Assembly: GCA_000231825.2 (NCBI GenBank)
Contig: JH720294.1
Location: 1,182,995 to 1,246,994, forward strand
Source of the DNA: Tetrahymena elliotti 4EA
Taxonomy: Eukaryota; Ciliophora; Oligohymenophorea; Hymenostomatida; Tetrahymenidae
Reading direction: 5' to 3'
Length of the DNA stretch: 64,000 nt
Position 1 is the stretch's first letter, and every line of letters starts with the position of its first letter. The notes beneath the pieces were generated by a model. That model made no database searches, was not told the origin of the DNA, and was given only the letters and a program-made list of their open reading frames with translations. Of this stretch, positions 25,833-39,900 are shown piece by piece. Both the position numbers and the translations under genes were made by a program.

Positions 25833-28751
25833 TCAGTATTGTAACTGAGTTTGGGGATTTTTTATTATTTGATCATCATACGGTTGTCGAGTGGGAGAGT
25901 TTTTGGCTCTAACTTGACTTTGCTATCCTTTTAAATTTAGGCGCTAGGCCTTGCCATATCCCACTTTTTGAATTCTCTTAACAGGTTCTCGGCGTTCTTC
26001 TTTTTGTTCTCGACGTTCTTCATTCTCCTCTAACTCTGTTTTCTCTTTCTTTTTTCGCTCCTCTTTACTTTTTTTAAGTTTATTCATTTGCTTGTTACTG
26101 AATTTAGCCTTCTCAGTAACATTATTCAATTTTTCATTTGAAGCTTTGCTGAGTAATTCAAAACTCAATTCTTCTACATCTTGTTGTCGTTGTTGCTGCT
26201 GTTGTTGTTGGTAGGTTTGCTACATAACATCTTACTTAAATTCATTTGCATCACAGTTAGCATTTAATTATTAGTCTTGGGGCTGAGGCTGAGGCTGTGG
26301 CTGTGGCTGAGGCTAAGGCTGTGGCTAATGCCAAGGCCAAGGCTAAGACTTCCTTGTATTTTCATCTGATGATTAAACTAAAGAGAACATCTTTATATTT
26401 TAGAATTTCTATATTTCTGAGAAATCCTTGAGATTTTAAGCATCATAAATCTCGTCAGTATCATTTTCATCTTCGTCTGACATTTAATCAGAAGAGGGTT
26501 GCGAGGATAAAATTGGCGAAGATAATCGGTTTGAATCTAAGCTTAATAACCCTTGATCTCGAAGTAATAATGAATAATCTCGGGCATCATTGTGATCATC
26601 ATCAGTTTCAAGACTCATATTTTAATCATCATAATAGCATTCACTTTCTAAGATCTTACCTTTAGTTAATTTAGCTCTTGAGCTTTAATCAAAGTTAATA
26701 TGATGACAATGATGGTGATGCTATTGCTAATGCTTTTGTTATTACTATTGCTAAATTTATCCTGATTAATCAATAATAATCAAGTATTTGCTGGCATATA
26801 AATCAAACCATTGCAAGGGAGAAATTAAACTGCTATAAATAGGCTTTAAGTTGCGGTAGACTTCACTGTAATCAATTAAATGCGGTTCAGTATTGGAGAA
26901 GTATTTGTTTAAGGAGTCCTTTAATTTAGATTCGAATTCTAAAGAGAAGCTATAAGATGGGATAGTGGTAACCACAAAGACCGGTACTTCGAACGGAACA
27001 TCAACAAGTTTAGATTAGATGATTAATCTTTTCTTACTCTTTTATCTTAAAGGACCACTTTATCTGAAAGCAGCAGCAATATCATATAATCTAGATTTAA
27101 TTTCAACTAATCCCAAGACTTCTTCATCTTAATCATCAGTGATGGCAATATCAACTTCACCATCAACTCCTTCCCATAATAAATTATGGTGGATATGAAC
27201 GTTGCTCGTAGTTCGACCTCCTCCTATACGCTTTATTATTATATCTATATATTTATTTCCTTCTTCCATCATTAATTCTTCTAATTTTTTTCCATTATTT
27301 TGAGTTTCTCTACCAGCATTCTTATCAGCCTCTTCCCACATTTCAAAGCATTCCTTCAGCAGAGTCTTAAGTCGAAGTAGACGCAGATATTTGGCATCTG
27401 AAACCATCTTAATACGTAATCCTTCAATCTTCTTTTCTAGGATCTTCAACTCCTCGATTCGTCCCTCAATAATCTTACTAATTCGTCCTTCTAAATCAGA
27501 GATTTATGTGTATTTTCCGCTCTTTTGCAAGCCTTGCAAAATAGACAATCGTACCTTCGAGCCTTCAATACGTAATTCATTAACGTTCTAAGTATTCTTA
27601 CGTAAAGTAGATTCAGCTACTTCTAATTCTCTCTTAGCAGCACAAGGAACATAAGATTCTGTTTTTGAAATTATTTCTTTAATGCCACATTTTCCGTATT
27701 GTAATCCCAAATCTTTTAATAAATCAGTTAATTCAGTCTTATGTTATTCCATAATTGTTTTAATTTCCTCATTCGCCTTAGCTCGGGATCCAGCACGTTC
27801 ACCAAAATATGCTAGTAACTTATTAACAAAGGTATTCCATTCTTCTTCACTTTCTTTTTCATATAATCCAACAACAGGACTAGCAGATAATATCTATCTA
27901 ATTGAGTCCATTAATAAAGGTTAAATAGCTTCTTCAGCAGTAATATTTTGTGAATTGTTAAATTCAAAGAAATGATCCTCAATTTGATTTGCTAAGTTAG
28001 AAGACGAGGAGGAGGAGGAGGAGGAGGAAGAGGAAGAAGATGTAGATAAGGAGTATGAATTTGTCAGGCCAAAGCCGCCTCTATTCCTACAGCAACTACA
28101 ACAACTGGTCCTAAACCCTCTAAACCCTCCACTAAAGGAGCCCTTACAAAAGCAAGAACTATTGCTATTGTTAAAAGCGGTCTTTTAGTTATAGTTGTAA
28201 TCACAAGCAATAGCGGGATTACAGATACAATTTCGATTATCGCTATCATTATTGCTTGGATTGCTTTCATATTGGCTATAGTATCGACTACTGCTACTAC
28301 TATATTTATAGTAGTTCATAATTTAATTCAATTCTTCACAATCTGAAGATAGTTATTCAGATTCATTTGAGGAAGAATTTGTTTCTTCTCCTTATTAGGA
28401 AATACAAGAAGATTCAGAACTTAATTTTTTAGAACATAATTCTAATTTTTTACTTTCAAATTTGCTTGATAATTCACTTTGTTCCCTTGGTAACATCATG
28501 GATTCAGAAATTTTGGTACCTAATTCAGATACAGAGTTAATACCAGAAAGATTGGAAGAAATTCTGGCAATAGAAGCAGCATAAATGCTAATCTTTTAGT
28601 TGATATTTGAATTTTCAATTCTTAAAGAATTCTAAGATTAATTCAATTACTGAGGATATTGCTCAGCTTAATTTTGGATACAAGAAGTGAGCATATTGCT
28701 CATATTGTTCATGGGCATGTTAGACATAGATTGCATGATCATTTGATTCAT
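25833..28751 (-). CDS. Gln/Ser-rich protein with Cys cluster and PD-(D/E)XK nuclease-like domain
   Basis: A single uninterrupted reading frame of 972 aa with TAA/TAG as Gln, from ATG at 28751 to TGA at 25833. Order: a Met/Asn/Gln-rich start; Ser-rich segments; a Cys cluster near residues 158-205 (CIC, CFCKG, CCSCC) followed by a Ser run; a predicted helical/coiled region about 330-500; then GEVDIAI (Asp about 534) and, 16 residues later, VEIKS (Glu about 550, Lys about 552). That spacing fits the D...(D/E)xK core of PD-(D/E)XK nucleases. The C-terminal third has His/Gln runs, acidic stretches, a Pro-Gln repeat (26280-26340), a charged Lys/Glu/Arg segment and the end TQLQY. The middle uses CGA/CGT for Arg almost exclusively, unlike neighbours, which mostly use AGA. 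I do not recognise the whole protein; nuclease activity is inference from the motif alone. Confidence 0.75.
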
Positions 28752-31700
28752 TTTTGATGTTGTTTTTTTTCTTAAATTGAATTTAAGTTGATTGACTTTG
28801 ATTGGTTTGGTTGGTGTTGAATAGCTTTTAGGGTAAAAGTTGTTTTTTGTTTTTTTGGATGTAAAATTCCTTTATAAGAAATAGCTAGAGGAAATTTATA
28901 ACAAAGCCATTGAAAAAAAAAAAATTATAAATACACTACAATTTTAATCAAAAATCAATGCAAATTAATAATTAATTAATTATACAGAAACCATTTTGTT
29001 TTTTAAAGTTCCAATTCGTATTTATATAGTGGCTAATACATTTTGCGCTGTCTTTCATGTTTTTTGTTAGGTTGACTAAAACATGCAAAAGAATTCTAAC
29101 ATATTAAATTAAATGAAAAAGTAATAGACCTTTGCCTTTATTTATGCCTTTCTACTCTAACTCTATTAATAAATCAATACTTCATAATTTCTTTATATTA
29201 AGGATTAATTTTCCACTTTGAATACATAAATACATACAAATTAAAATAGTAAAAATTCATTAATAAATGAATGAGCTGTGGTATTGAAATTTTAATTTTA
29301 AAAAAATCAATCTACTTTAATTTTTTAATATTTTAAAAGTTTAGTCTAGTTTAAATACCTTACATTGAACAAAAAAAAAATATATTTTGTGTATCTATTT
29401 AGCAAAATTACAAATAGATATTTTATATGTAACTTTACAAATATAAAAGAATTAAATTTTAAAAAAAGTTTGATAAGAAAATCTAATTTATTTTCTTCAT
29501 CTTAATTTCTAATTAATTTTTAACAAATAGATTTAACTTCTTTCTAAATTAATTTCTTAAATATTTACATGCTTTTCTTTTCTCTCACTCTCAATTTTAT
29601 TTTATCATAATTGAATTTTTTCACTAGCTTTAAACAAATAACTTTTATTGATTTAAGAGTAGATGATCAAATTCTTTTTTTAGAATTAAAAGCTCCATTT
29701 TTGGTTCTATTTTTATAAAATTAAAAAGATTTTGTATTTCTAATTATTTTAAAAAAATATTTTAAATAGCATTCAAGATTTGGGCATATCATTAAGAAAA
29801 ACACCTATTATCAAAAATTATTGAGGAAATTTGAAAAAAGTTGTTTAGTTTAAGAAATGAGGGAATATTTAATTAATTTGAAAATAAAAGAAATTTTTTC
29901 AGAAAAGTCTTTATCTAAAAAGGAGTTTTAAATGAAAATGGTATTTTAATAATGGATAAATTGTTAATTAAGAGGTTTATAATGTCTAGAGAAATTAATT
30001 ATTCACTTTATCTTAGAAAAGAAATAAATAAATAAAAAAACATCCGACATATTTGGATTATAAATTCTGAGTAATTATTCTTATTTTATCGAGTCTACCA
30101 AGATTTCGAATTAATCAATTTTTATAATAAATTCTTCCACTCTCCTAATATAATTATTACCTAACATTTTTAAATTTTTAGTTTTCAAAACTCTTTAAAA
30201 ACACAAAAAACTTATTTCTCTCAAATAAATGGTCTTCTTCTATTTTCTTTATCTTATTCTTAGAGTTTCAATTTAAAAAATTTTCTTTTTTTCTTCACTT
30301 TAATCTTTGAAAGTGTTTATAATCATAGAAAGTTTTTATCAAAGGTAAAATTTAAAATAAATGATTTTTATGTTCAAATCTCCAATTGTCTTAAAAAAAT
30401 ATTACTAACTAAATAAAATTTAAAAAAAGTATTGTTTAGTGTAAAGCTTTTATTGTTTCTTAGTTAGTCTCCAAAGAAATCCTTAATTAAATCTTTTAAA
30501 TTCCTTCATAGATTTAATTTAATAAAAAATAAGAAATTATGAATATTATTATAATTGCTGCTATTATATTTTAAGTTACAATTTTTTAATATCACAATTT
30601 TGGTTCAAATAATTAACATACTCATATTTTTAAAAGAAAGTAACTATCCTTTTAAATTTATATATCTATGAATTTATTAAAGAGCTTATATAAAAATAAC
30701 TCAAAACAGGATGTAAGGATATTTTATATGAAAAGTCTGTATTAGTAGATTGTAAAAAATTAAAAAATTAATCTTATTTTTTAATTGGACACCCTACTTA
30801 TTTTCAATCTATTTAATAAATTAGTTAGGAAGATTTAAAAGGTAATATAAAAAATATTTATTACTCTATTTGCTAAATATTCAAAAAAAAAAAATTATTC
30901 TCATTTTTTAAATTTCAAAAATTCTTCTTTATTTATTTCATCTTTTCATATTTATTCTCAATAAATCTTGAAATATATTTTATTAACTTAGAAAAAATTC
31001 TAAAAAATATTTTAAAAGTGAAATCTGAATTAAATGCTTGATTGATTAATAATAAATTAACAAATAGATTGAGTGAGTTAATCTTAACTGAAAAATTATT
31101 GAAATTTTATAATTAATTGTAAATATTAAGATTAATTAAATTTTGTTTAGCTAATAAATGAGTCAAGGAAATTAGAGGAGCTAAAATCTCTGAAATAATA
31201 ATAAGCTAAAGAAGTAGGAGAGAATCTTCGATTAACAATAGATGAGCATTTATTTGTTACGAAGAAATCCTCTTGTACTTGTAGAATGGCTAGCTAGCTA
31301 GCTTAGCTGCTTTTCATTCTGAGTTTTTAATAGGGATAAGTTTTTAGTCTATCTAATATCTATTTGAAATTGATCAAATATGGAAAAATATTTATTATTA
31401 TTTCATCGTTTAACGCATCTTTCTTCACCTAAAGAAATTTTTACCTACAACAAACCTTTGAAGTTTTTTGAAAAGAGAGATTAGCTCCTCTAACCTTTTG
31501 AGTGTCATATTTCTGATAGAAAGACTGATATCATTTAGGACTCCTTTTTCAACTTCTAGCAAGTTGGGTTAAGTCAAAATCATTCTAAACTCTACAAGAA
31601 TAATTCTATTTTAAAAATTGTCAAAATGATTAAGGGCTGATTATTATAAAAATCATTTCTATCAAAATTAAAACATTTTTTTTCCACAATTTTAAGGGCT

Positions 31701-33974
31701 TTTAAGTTATTATATAACTCTTATGGACTAATCTTTACTGCTTAATAGAGATACTTTAGATACTCAAAAAGGATTATTGATTAACTAAACCTATGATTTT
31801 TGCTAGTTTCTTTATTTGCTTTTAAAAACTGATTAAGAAGATTGATACTCTAGCTTTAAGATATAAGACACCTAAGCCTAATTACTATGTATCTCGGTGG
31901 TTTAGCTATTAACATGTGAAAAAACGAAATAAAAATATAGTTTTTAATTACCTGAATGAGTTAATGAATTTAAGTCTAATCTCTCAATCTCTTGCGAATC
32001 ATTTCTAATGAACATCGCTACTAAATAGACTTTCTCATTATACTCACCTTTAACAAATTTTTAATCCTAAAAATAAGATCTTAAAAGGTTTTTTCACAGA
32101 TAAAATAGCAAATGGCACTGTACTTTCAAAATAAAATTTTTTTCCCTCATTTAAATAAAAATAAAGAAACACTTTCAAAATGAATAAAACAATTCAATTC
32201 TACATTAAACCTCAACACTTCATTTCGTCATATTTCTCTTTTTAAAAACCATATTTAACTCTAGCTTTCTATATCCTTTAAATCTAACTAACAACTCCAT
32301 CCATAACTACATTTAACATCAATCTAAAATCAAATAAATATTAAAAAAGTTAAGAAAAAAGAAGAAAAAAATAAGAAAAATTAAAAAAAAAGTTTAACTG
32401 AAAAATCAAATCAATTAATAAAAAATCTTTTAAATTAATCAAAAGCTATAAAAAAATAAAATAAGAAAAAACTAAATAAACACACAAATAAAATATGTTT
32501 TTAAATATTTAAATTAAATTAATTCTCTTTGTAACCGTTCACATATCCTTTTTACTTTTACTTCAATTTACTACTTATATATTTTTACTTTATACCTTTT
32601 ATTCATTCATTTATGTACTTTATTGATATTTAATAGAGAGAGAATACTTATTAGTACCATAAATTCTAATCTATTTTACTTTTTTTTTATAGTTAACTAT
32701 AAATTGAAGTTTCTATCTTTTACATATTACTTAAAATAGTTAAATTAAATAAATAGAATATGTAAGTAAGCGTTCAGATATGATTTTTACTTTCTTCAAA
32801 ATACAACTTATTTATTTATTTTTTCTTTAGGATCTTCTATTAATTATTGAACTTTATCAATTTATTATTTAAATGATAGAAACTAATTTATTGGATTGCT
32901 TTTAGTTATTATAAATGTTTGTCAATTTTATTTTTTAAAGATAAAGCTCATAAAATATTTTATTCTTTATCTTTTAATATAAGATTGAATTGAATTCAAA
33001 TTATATATAGTACCCTAGGGTACTGCCTTAGTAAAGGCTACATACAAATAGAATACATATGCAGAGTAAATTATTTTTTAAAATCAATTAATTGTTAATT
33101 TTATTAAAAGAACACCTTCCTTAAGATTTAATTATAACTAAATAAAATTGATTAAAAGATTTTAATAATAACTTTTAATTCATTTGAATAAATAATTAAG
33201 TTTTTTTATGTAATTTAATACTTTGTTTTTATTATTGTGATACTCACTAAATTAAATCTTATTTTTACAAACTTCTATTTTTATTTTAAAAATATATTAA
33301 AAGGTTTTCATGATATGATTTATTTGATCTTTTACTTTGCACAATAGAATTTAAGATAGTATTTTTATAGTCAACCTGGATTGAGTCTAATAGAATATTT
33401 ATAAAGAAATAGATTATTTGGATTAATTTGTAAATCACTTCATAGCCTTTTGAAGGATGCTTAATTTTTTCTTTCTACAAAATGAATAAGATTTTGTGTA
33501 TGCAAAGGAATAGATAGAATTGTATGTATGTAAGTTATGATTTACTTTATTTATTAGATTTTACCTTTTTCTGCTTTTAGCTTTGGAGATTTAAAAATAA
33601 ATGTTTCATATTAATGATATGAATCTATCTAATTAATGAAATACTTCATTTATAAATGAATGAAGTAGTGAAATATGAATTTATTTGCAAAAAGTTAATC
33701 TATCTATTTATAACAATAAATTACTTTTTTTCTTCTAAAAATTATTACTAGATGAATGATGGATGATAATTTGTTTTTGTTTTATATTTTGGTTAAGAAG
33801 ATAGTTATATTTCATTAATTAAGTAAGTGAACAAAAAAAAAAAATTAGATAGAAGTTTACAAAAATCAGTAAAAAGAGGAGAATCAATCTCCAAAATCAT
33901 AAAATAGTCAATAAAATTAGTTTGTAAAATTAAAGTAGTAGTATAAGAAGTAGTAGCATTCAAACATTAAGTGC
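28752..33974. other. AT-rich spacer with a weak coding-like patch and a palindromic island
   Basis: About 5.2 kb between divergently transcribed genes. Most is featureless AT-rich DNA. From 31148 to about 32020 several consecutive plus-strand ORFs look less AT-driven than their surroundings (for example 31380-31640, 86 aa, and an open stretch around 31.8-32.0 kb), but they are separated by TGA codons or frame changes and match no family I know. They may be a decayed gene or chance ORFs. The palindrome at 33009-33038 is listed separately. Short polypurine and ATTA repeats are common near 33.7-33.9 kb, upstream of the TOG gene. Confidence 0.5.
33009..33038. repeat. Perfect 16-bp palindrome next to a GC-richer hairpin
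   Basis: AGTACCCTAGGGTACT at 33009-33024 is a perfect palindrome. It is followed directly by GCCTT (33025-33029), a 4-nt loop and AAGGC (33034-33038), a second perfect stem. Both lie in sequence that is otherwise almost purely A/T. The function is unknown; it could be a transposon-end relic, a protein-binding site or part of a structured RNA. Confidence 0.5.
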
Positions 33975-36900
33975 ATGGCAGAAGAAGGTCAATTAAAATA
34001 GTTATTAGAGGAATTCGATGATATAGAGGAGCATGATAATTAGAGAATTAATGACATACTCTAGCAATTATCATAGTTTCCCATCAATTAATTAAAAGAA
34101 TGCAAAAATTCAGTCTTGGAAATATTAAGATCAACTCTCAAAGTAAGCGAAACAGCCTTAAAAGCAACACAAATTTACACAGATTTTTTATCTGTGTCTG
34201 AATCTTGTGAAAGAGTCTAATTTGAAGAGGATTTAAGATAGATTGTGATTAATTTAGGTGACCCAGATGTTTAAACTAGAAAATATTCTCACATGTTTTT
34301 ACTTAGTTGGGTAAAAAAGTATAATGATTTAAATAGCATTTTAAGGGCATTTGTTAGTTCTGGATTCAGCTCAAGCAATGTAAAAAAAATAATTAAAAAT
34401 AATTTAAATGATAAATTATCCAATTTCAGTCAAAAATGTTCATTTAAATTAAAATTTAGCAAACAATTAAGCAGAAAAGCATCAATTCTTTTTAGGGAAT
34501 AATACTGACTGAAGCAAGAGCTATTGATTGGAATTCAAAGGAAATTTTTAAAGTTATAGCAGATCTTTTACAAGTATGGCAAAATGTTAGTCACACTAAC
34601 GTTTAAAAAGCAGCTGATCATGTAATAATTTTGCAATTAGATAAACAATTAAATAAATGGAGAAAATTTGGAGAATTAAACAAACATTTTATTTCAGTTG
34701 GATGAAGACCTATTTAATTTATTAATTGACTAATTTGATTGATTGATTGCTACTAAAATATTTATACAGTAATTTGTATTGAAATTTGCAGAAAAGACAT
34801 TTTTTTATAAAAAGATTGAATTTAAATTAAATTACAAAGTGGTATCAATACATAATTCAATCAATCAATTTAACAAAACAGTCACATATCTTAAATCTAT
34901 TAAATAAATATTCAAATAAATGATAAACCTGACAAATCAAGTAAACCACTCAAAAATTTAAGGAAATTTTATTGAATTTCTTTGAAGGATTTAGTAATTT
35001 TAGCGAGAGTATTTAGAAATTTAAATGATATTTGTGATAGTATATGAAGATAGATTAAATTGGCTATTTGATGGATAGAAAATTTTGTTAACTGAAAGAT
35101 TATTTAAAGATAAATAAATCAATGTTTAATTCTTCAAATCAAATTAAATTTACTTTACTCCAAATAAGCAAATAAACATCTTCCACAAATTCAAAAATTA
35201 ATTAAATTTAAAATTTTAATTAAAAAGGCCCTCGTTTCGCTATGTAAGAGAGATGAAATGCGTTTAGCAGTCACTAAATTAGATATACAACAGATGAAAA
35301 TTATTAAATAAATTGCAGAGAAGCATTTAATATTAGGTCTTCTTCCTGAAGATATAGAAAATTCAAGCATTATATTAACAAAACATAAAAAAGAAAATGG
35401 GTCATCAAGTTAATAGCAAGTTTTAAACACAACTATGAATAATACATAAAATATATCAAATAATCAATAAAACTCCACATTAAAAAATGGTAATAATGAT
35501 CAGCTTTTTACTGATCTCCTGAGTTAAACATAAAAAAACTATGAAGTGTAATAGAAGAAACCATTTAAAGAATAGGAAGAACCAGAAGAATAAAATCTTA
35601 GATTTAAAGTTAATTCTCATAATAATATTGGATCTCTCAATAAATTAAATTAATAAAATGATTCACAAATCAAATCAAATGGATATTAAGTTAAGTCAGA
35701 AGGTTTTATACTCTAATCAGAAAATGCTATTTCACTCCATTTTGGAGTACTTAGCGATAAACATTACCAAGACCTCAAAAGTTAAAAAGATTGGAGAGTA
35801 ATACATTTCATTCATTCTTTGCCATGTTTAAAATCATTAAATAATTTAAAAATCAATGAGAAAGTGAATACCATTTCAGTTATTTATTTAAAAATCATCA
35901 ATAATCTTACTTCATTTAATGATTTAAAAAAAATTCCTTTACTAAAAAGATTAAATGAAATTTTTTGAAAATTTATAAATTATTTTAGAATAATTTAGAA
36001 CTATTTAGGTTCTTAAACACAAATAAATTAATTTTATTCATAAAATTCAAAATAAAAGATTTTAAAAACATTCATTATTTATTTTACTTAATGATTTGAG
36101 AAAAAGTGTGTTTGATATCAAGATTTATTTATCTGTATTTTTTTAAAGGCTAAAGCTCAAGCTGTAGAAGAATTGGAAAAATGTATCATAGAAGCAGATC
36201 ATTTATAAGGATTAGAAGATTAATTAGAAGAATTTTTGGATTTAGTTTTAGATTTAACTAGTGATAGTAACTTTAAGGTTTAGGTGACGTCTATGAATAT
36301 AATATTTTCAATTATAGATCTTAAAAAATGTTAAGAAGACAGAATATTTAAAATTATTAGTTCATCTATCATAGAAAAATTAGGTGACAGCAAAATTGCT
36401 ATAAGATAGTTAGCTTAAAAAATAATTATAAAACATTTTGAGGTAATTTTATTTGAATTTTTACTTTTTTTTACTGATCATTTTTTAATAATTTGAAATT
36501 TTAGAAATTTGATGAAAATGAATGGATATTTGAGATAGTTAGGAATATTAAATCTAAAAGTGTTTAATTTAAAGAAGATAGCCTTACTTTACTAGAAATA
36601 TTAATCAAAGATTTTCATAGCACCAATAGTTAAGATAATGAAAATGGTTATGATGAGAAGGATTCAAATTCAGATGAAAATTTATAATACAACAGTAGAC
36701 TACCTAAAAGAAACATTAAAAAAACAAAAAAATGTAGTTTTGATTGGTAAAGAGTTATCAAAGAGCTAAATGCCTTAATTGATGATCCAAAAGATAAAAT
36801 AAAATCTAAATGTTTGGATTGCTTTATATCTCTGAGTGGAACAATCAATGATTAAAATTTATTTGCATAATTTCTTCAGTAAAATTTAGCAAAAGAACAA

Positions 36901-39900
36901 GAAATCAAAATTCTAAGAGCAATTAGGCCTCAAGTACAGAGTTCTTCAAGTAAATTCTCTTATATTTCTAATTAAAAACTAAGCTTTTTCAAAATAATTT
37001 AGTTCATAACAGATTAGAAAAGAGTGGTAATTTGAATAGGGGAATCGATTATTCTAGCTATTCTTACCTAGATCCAGAATCTAACATGCATTTTAGTTTT
37101 GCAAACATTAAGAAAAATGAAAAATCTGAAGAAAGTAAGTATCTTCCCTCTTCAGCAAATCCAAGCAGTCTCAACAGATCTATTAATAGATAATTTATTG
37201 TAATTTCTTTTTTTATTTTTTCTCCTTCTACATTATTTTTTTTTTCAAATTTTTAATATAAATTTAATATGAAATTAATTAATCCTTGATTTAAATGAGG
37301 ATTTTTTAATAAATTATGGTATTAAAGAATAGAAATATTTAGATTATTTTAATTATTAATTGATTTAATGATTTAATAAAAATAGTCTCCTGATATTCCT
37401 AGAAAGCCAACATAAGCTAATAAGAATAGCATTGAAAATAATGATTTTCAAATAAATGCTTATAACTTATTAGATATTAAAGGAGGTAGATATAGTAGCA
37501 GTAGCAATCAATAAAGTTACTCAGCAATGGAAGAAAGCACATCAGTTGGTAGCAGTATTTAACAAACTCCTAATTAACCTGATTCTATTAAGAAAAAGAC
37601 CAACAATAATGAAAAGGACAGTTTGGATTATTTTGGAAACCCATTTGAGAAGAGACCTCCTCCAGCAAAATTTAGTAGTGCATAAAAGAACCAAAAGAGT
37701 ACTTTTGAAGTAGCTTTAGAATAGCAGAATTAATTGGATAAAAGGACAAACTCAACTGCCAATTCAGATAGAAACAAATCGTATAATGTGAGTAACTTAC
37801 TAAATTTATTTAAAATATTAATAAAAAAACATCAAAGGAACCATCATTGCATTCATATTCCACACTAATTCAAATAAACTTTAGTTACTCAAATAATTAA
37901 AAATTTTTTTTATTTTTAATAGATGCTAGAATCAACTTCAAGTAATATAAATACAGGATCTCCAAACCTCAAAAAGACTATGAAATCTAGCTTGAATGCA
38001 GGTGAGAGTAATAATTATACTTGTGAAGAAGATCTTGAACCTCTGCGCAACCCAGAAAATGCAATAAACACTGTCCTTAATGAATTAAAAAATGGAGATT
38101 GGGAAAGATAATTCAATGCTCTTGATACAATTAGAAGATTAATTAAGTATCACCATGAAATATTAGCAAGATCAGTTAATTTTTCTAACATACTTAAAGA
38201 GGTAAATAGAATTTATAAGTTAAAACAAGTAATTAATTGATTGATTTTATATGTAAATTAGATAAATTAATTGATTGATAATTTGAGATCTAGTTTAGCT
38301 AAGAATGCTATGATGACAATCTCAGAAATGGCTTACAAACTCAAAAAGCATGTAGAAATTTAAATAGATGGTACTTTTGCAAAATTAATGAAAAAAGGAA
38401 TGGATGCAAATGTATTTATTCTAGAAGAAGTTAAAAAGGCTTTAATATCATTATGTACTAATTGCACTCCTTAAAAGATTTTATCAAATTGCTTTTCTTT
38501 AAACATGAAATCTTCTTAATCAAAGCAATATGTTATTTAATGTTTTGATACACTTATCTTGGTGCATTAAGAGAAGTTATAATAATTGAAAGATTTTGAT
38601 AAGATAGTTGAACTTCTTGGTAATTTTGTCATTGATGGATCTCTTGAAGTCAGAAACAGTGCTAAAGTAGCTCTTTAAAATCTCAGCATGAACTGCATTG
38701 AAAAAAAGAAAATTTAATAAATTCTTATGCGTTCTAAAGATGAAAACACTGTTAATAAAATTATTAGTGCAATAGATTCTTTTTCAAGAGGAGGACTTGA
38801 TTCTACTTTAGGTGCTACGGGTCGCTCAACAAGCAGCATTTATGGTAAAAACAGTAGATCTATTTTATAAAAAACTGCAAGAAATAATATGAATACAGGC
38901 ACAATGTATTCCTAGTAAAGCCAAAGCTCCAATAATAATATTGATTTTATGGAAACATACAATAACAATAATAATGGAGAAATGAATATCTCACCAGATA
39001 ACATACGCATAACCAAAACATATTCCTAATAATAACCTCCTCATTTAGTAGCACCAAAACCAACAAAATCTACATCCATAAGCAGAATTTAGCGCTGTCC
39101 TGATATATTTGAAAATTTGCCCACCTACTTCTCAAATGTAGAAAATAATGGTATGTTAATATCTCTTTTAATTTTAAATTTCTTTTTTTAATAAAAATCA
39201 ATTCTTAATTAATGAAAAGACTGGAACATAAGACTCAACTGCATTAACGATTTAGAAAGAATTGCTACAGAATATCCTAAAGAATTAAGTGCTCATAAAA
39301 GCTATGTTAAATTTTTAGATTGCTTTGCTAAGCTTAACAATGACTCAAATGTAAAAGTTTAAGTAAAAAGTTTAGAAGTATTCCTATAATTGATTCCTGT
39401 TTTGCAAGTAATATTTTAGCTTAAATAAATTTTTCAAAATTAATTTTATTTATTTTAAAATTAAATGAAAAAAAGGACACAATGCAGATCAACATTTAGA
39501 ATGTAATGAATAGTGTATTTAGTTCTTGTGGATCTTAAAATATGCAAATTAAAAGAAAGGCAGAAGAAGTTCTATAAGCTGTAATGGAAAATATAGATTC
39601 ATAATATTTATTTGAGCCTTTAAACAACGGTTCTCTTTTTGCAAACCCAAAATCCAAACCAATAATTATAGAAAATTTAGCAAGTAATTTATTAATAAAT
39701 AAAAATATTCAAAATAAGTAATATCATTTAAATATTTAGGTATATGTAATGAAGTCTCCAAAAGAAAATAAAATATTTTCCACAAAAGTATAACAAAAAC
39801 TATACAAAAATTGCTTTAAGAAAATAAAATAGAACATAGACAACCCTTAAAAAAGCTGATCTAAGAAGTTTATGAAATACTAGAAGAAGATTTATTTATA

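Noticed and set aside
27391..28270. ORFs on both strands at 27391-27591, 27682-27924 and 28064-28270
   Set aside because: They are antisense or off-frame readings of the nuclease-like gene, whose correct frame runs unbroken from 28751 to 25833.
28064..28340. An apparent frameshift in the nuclease-like gene near the Cys cluster
   Set aside because: It arose from following the wrong frame; the third frame is continuous through ELNQIMNYYKYSSSS into the Cys cluster.
28780..28830. Chromosome-breakage motif near the GGTTTGGTTGG sequence
   Set aside because: It lacks the full 15-bp motif, and no telomere repeat is nearby.
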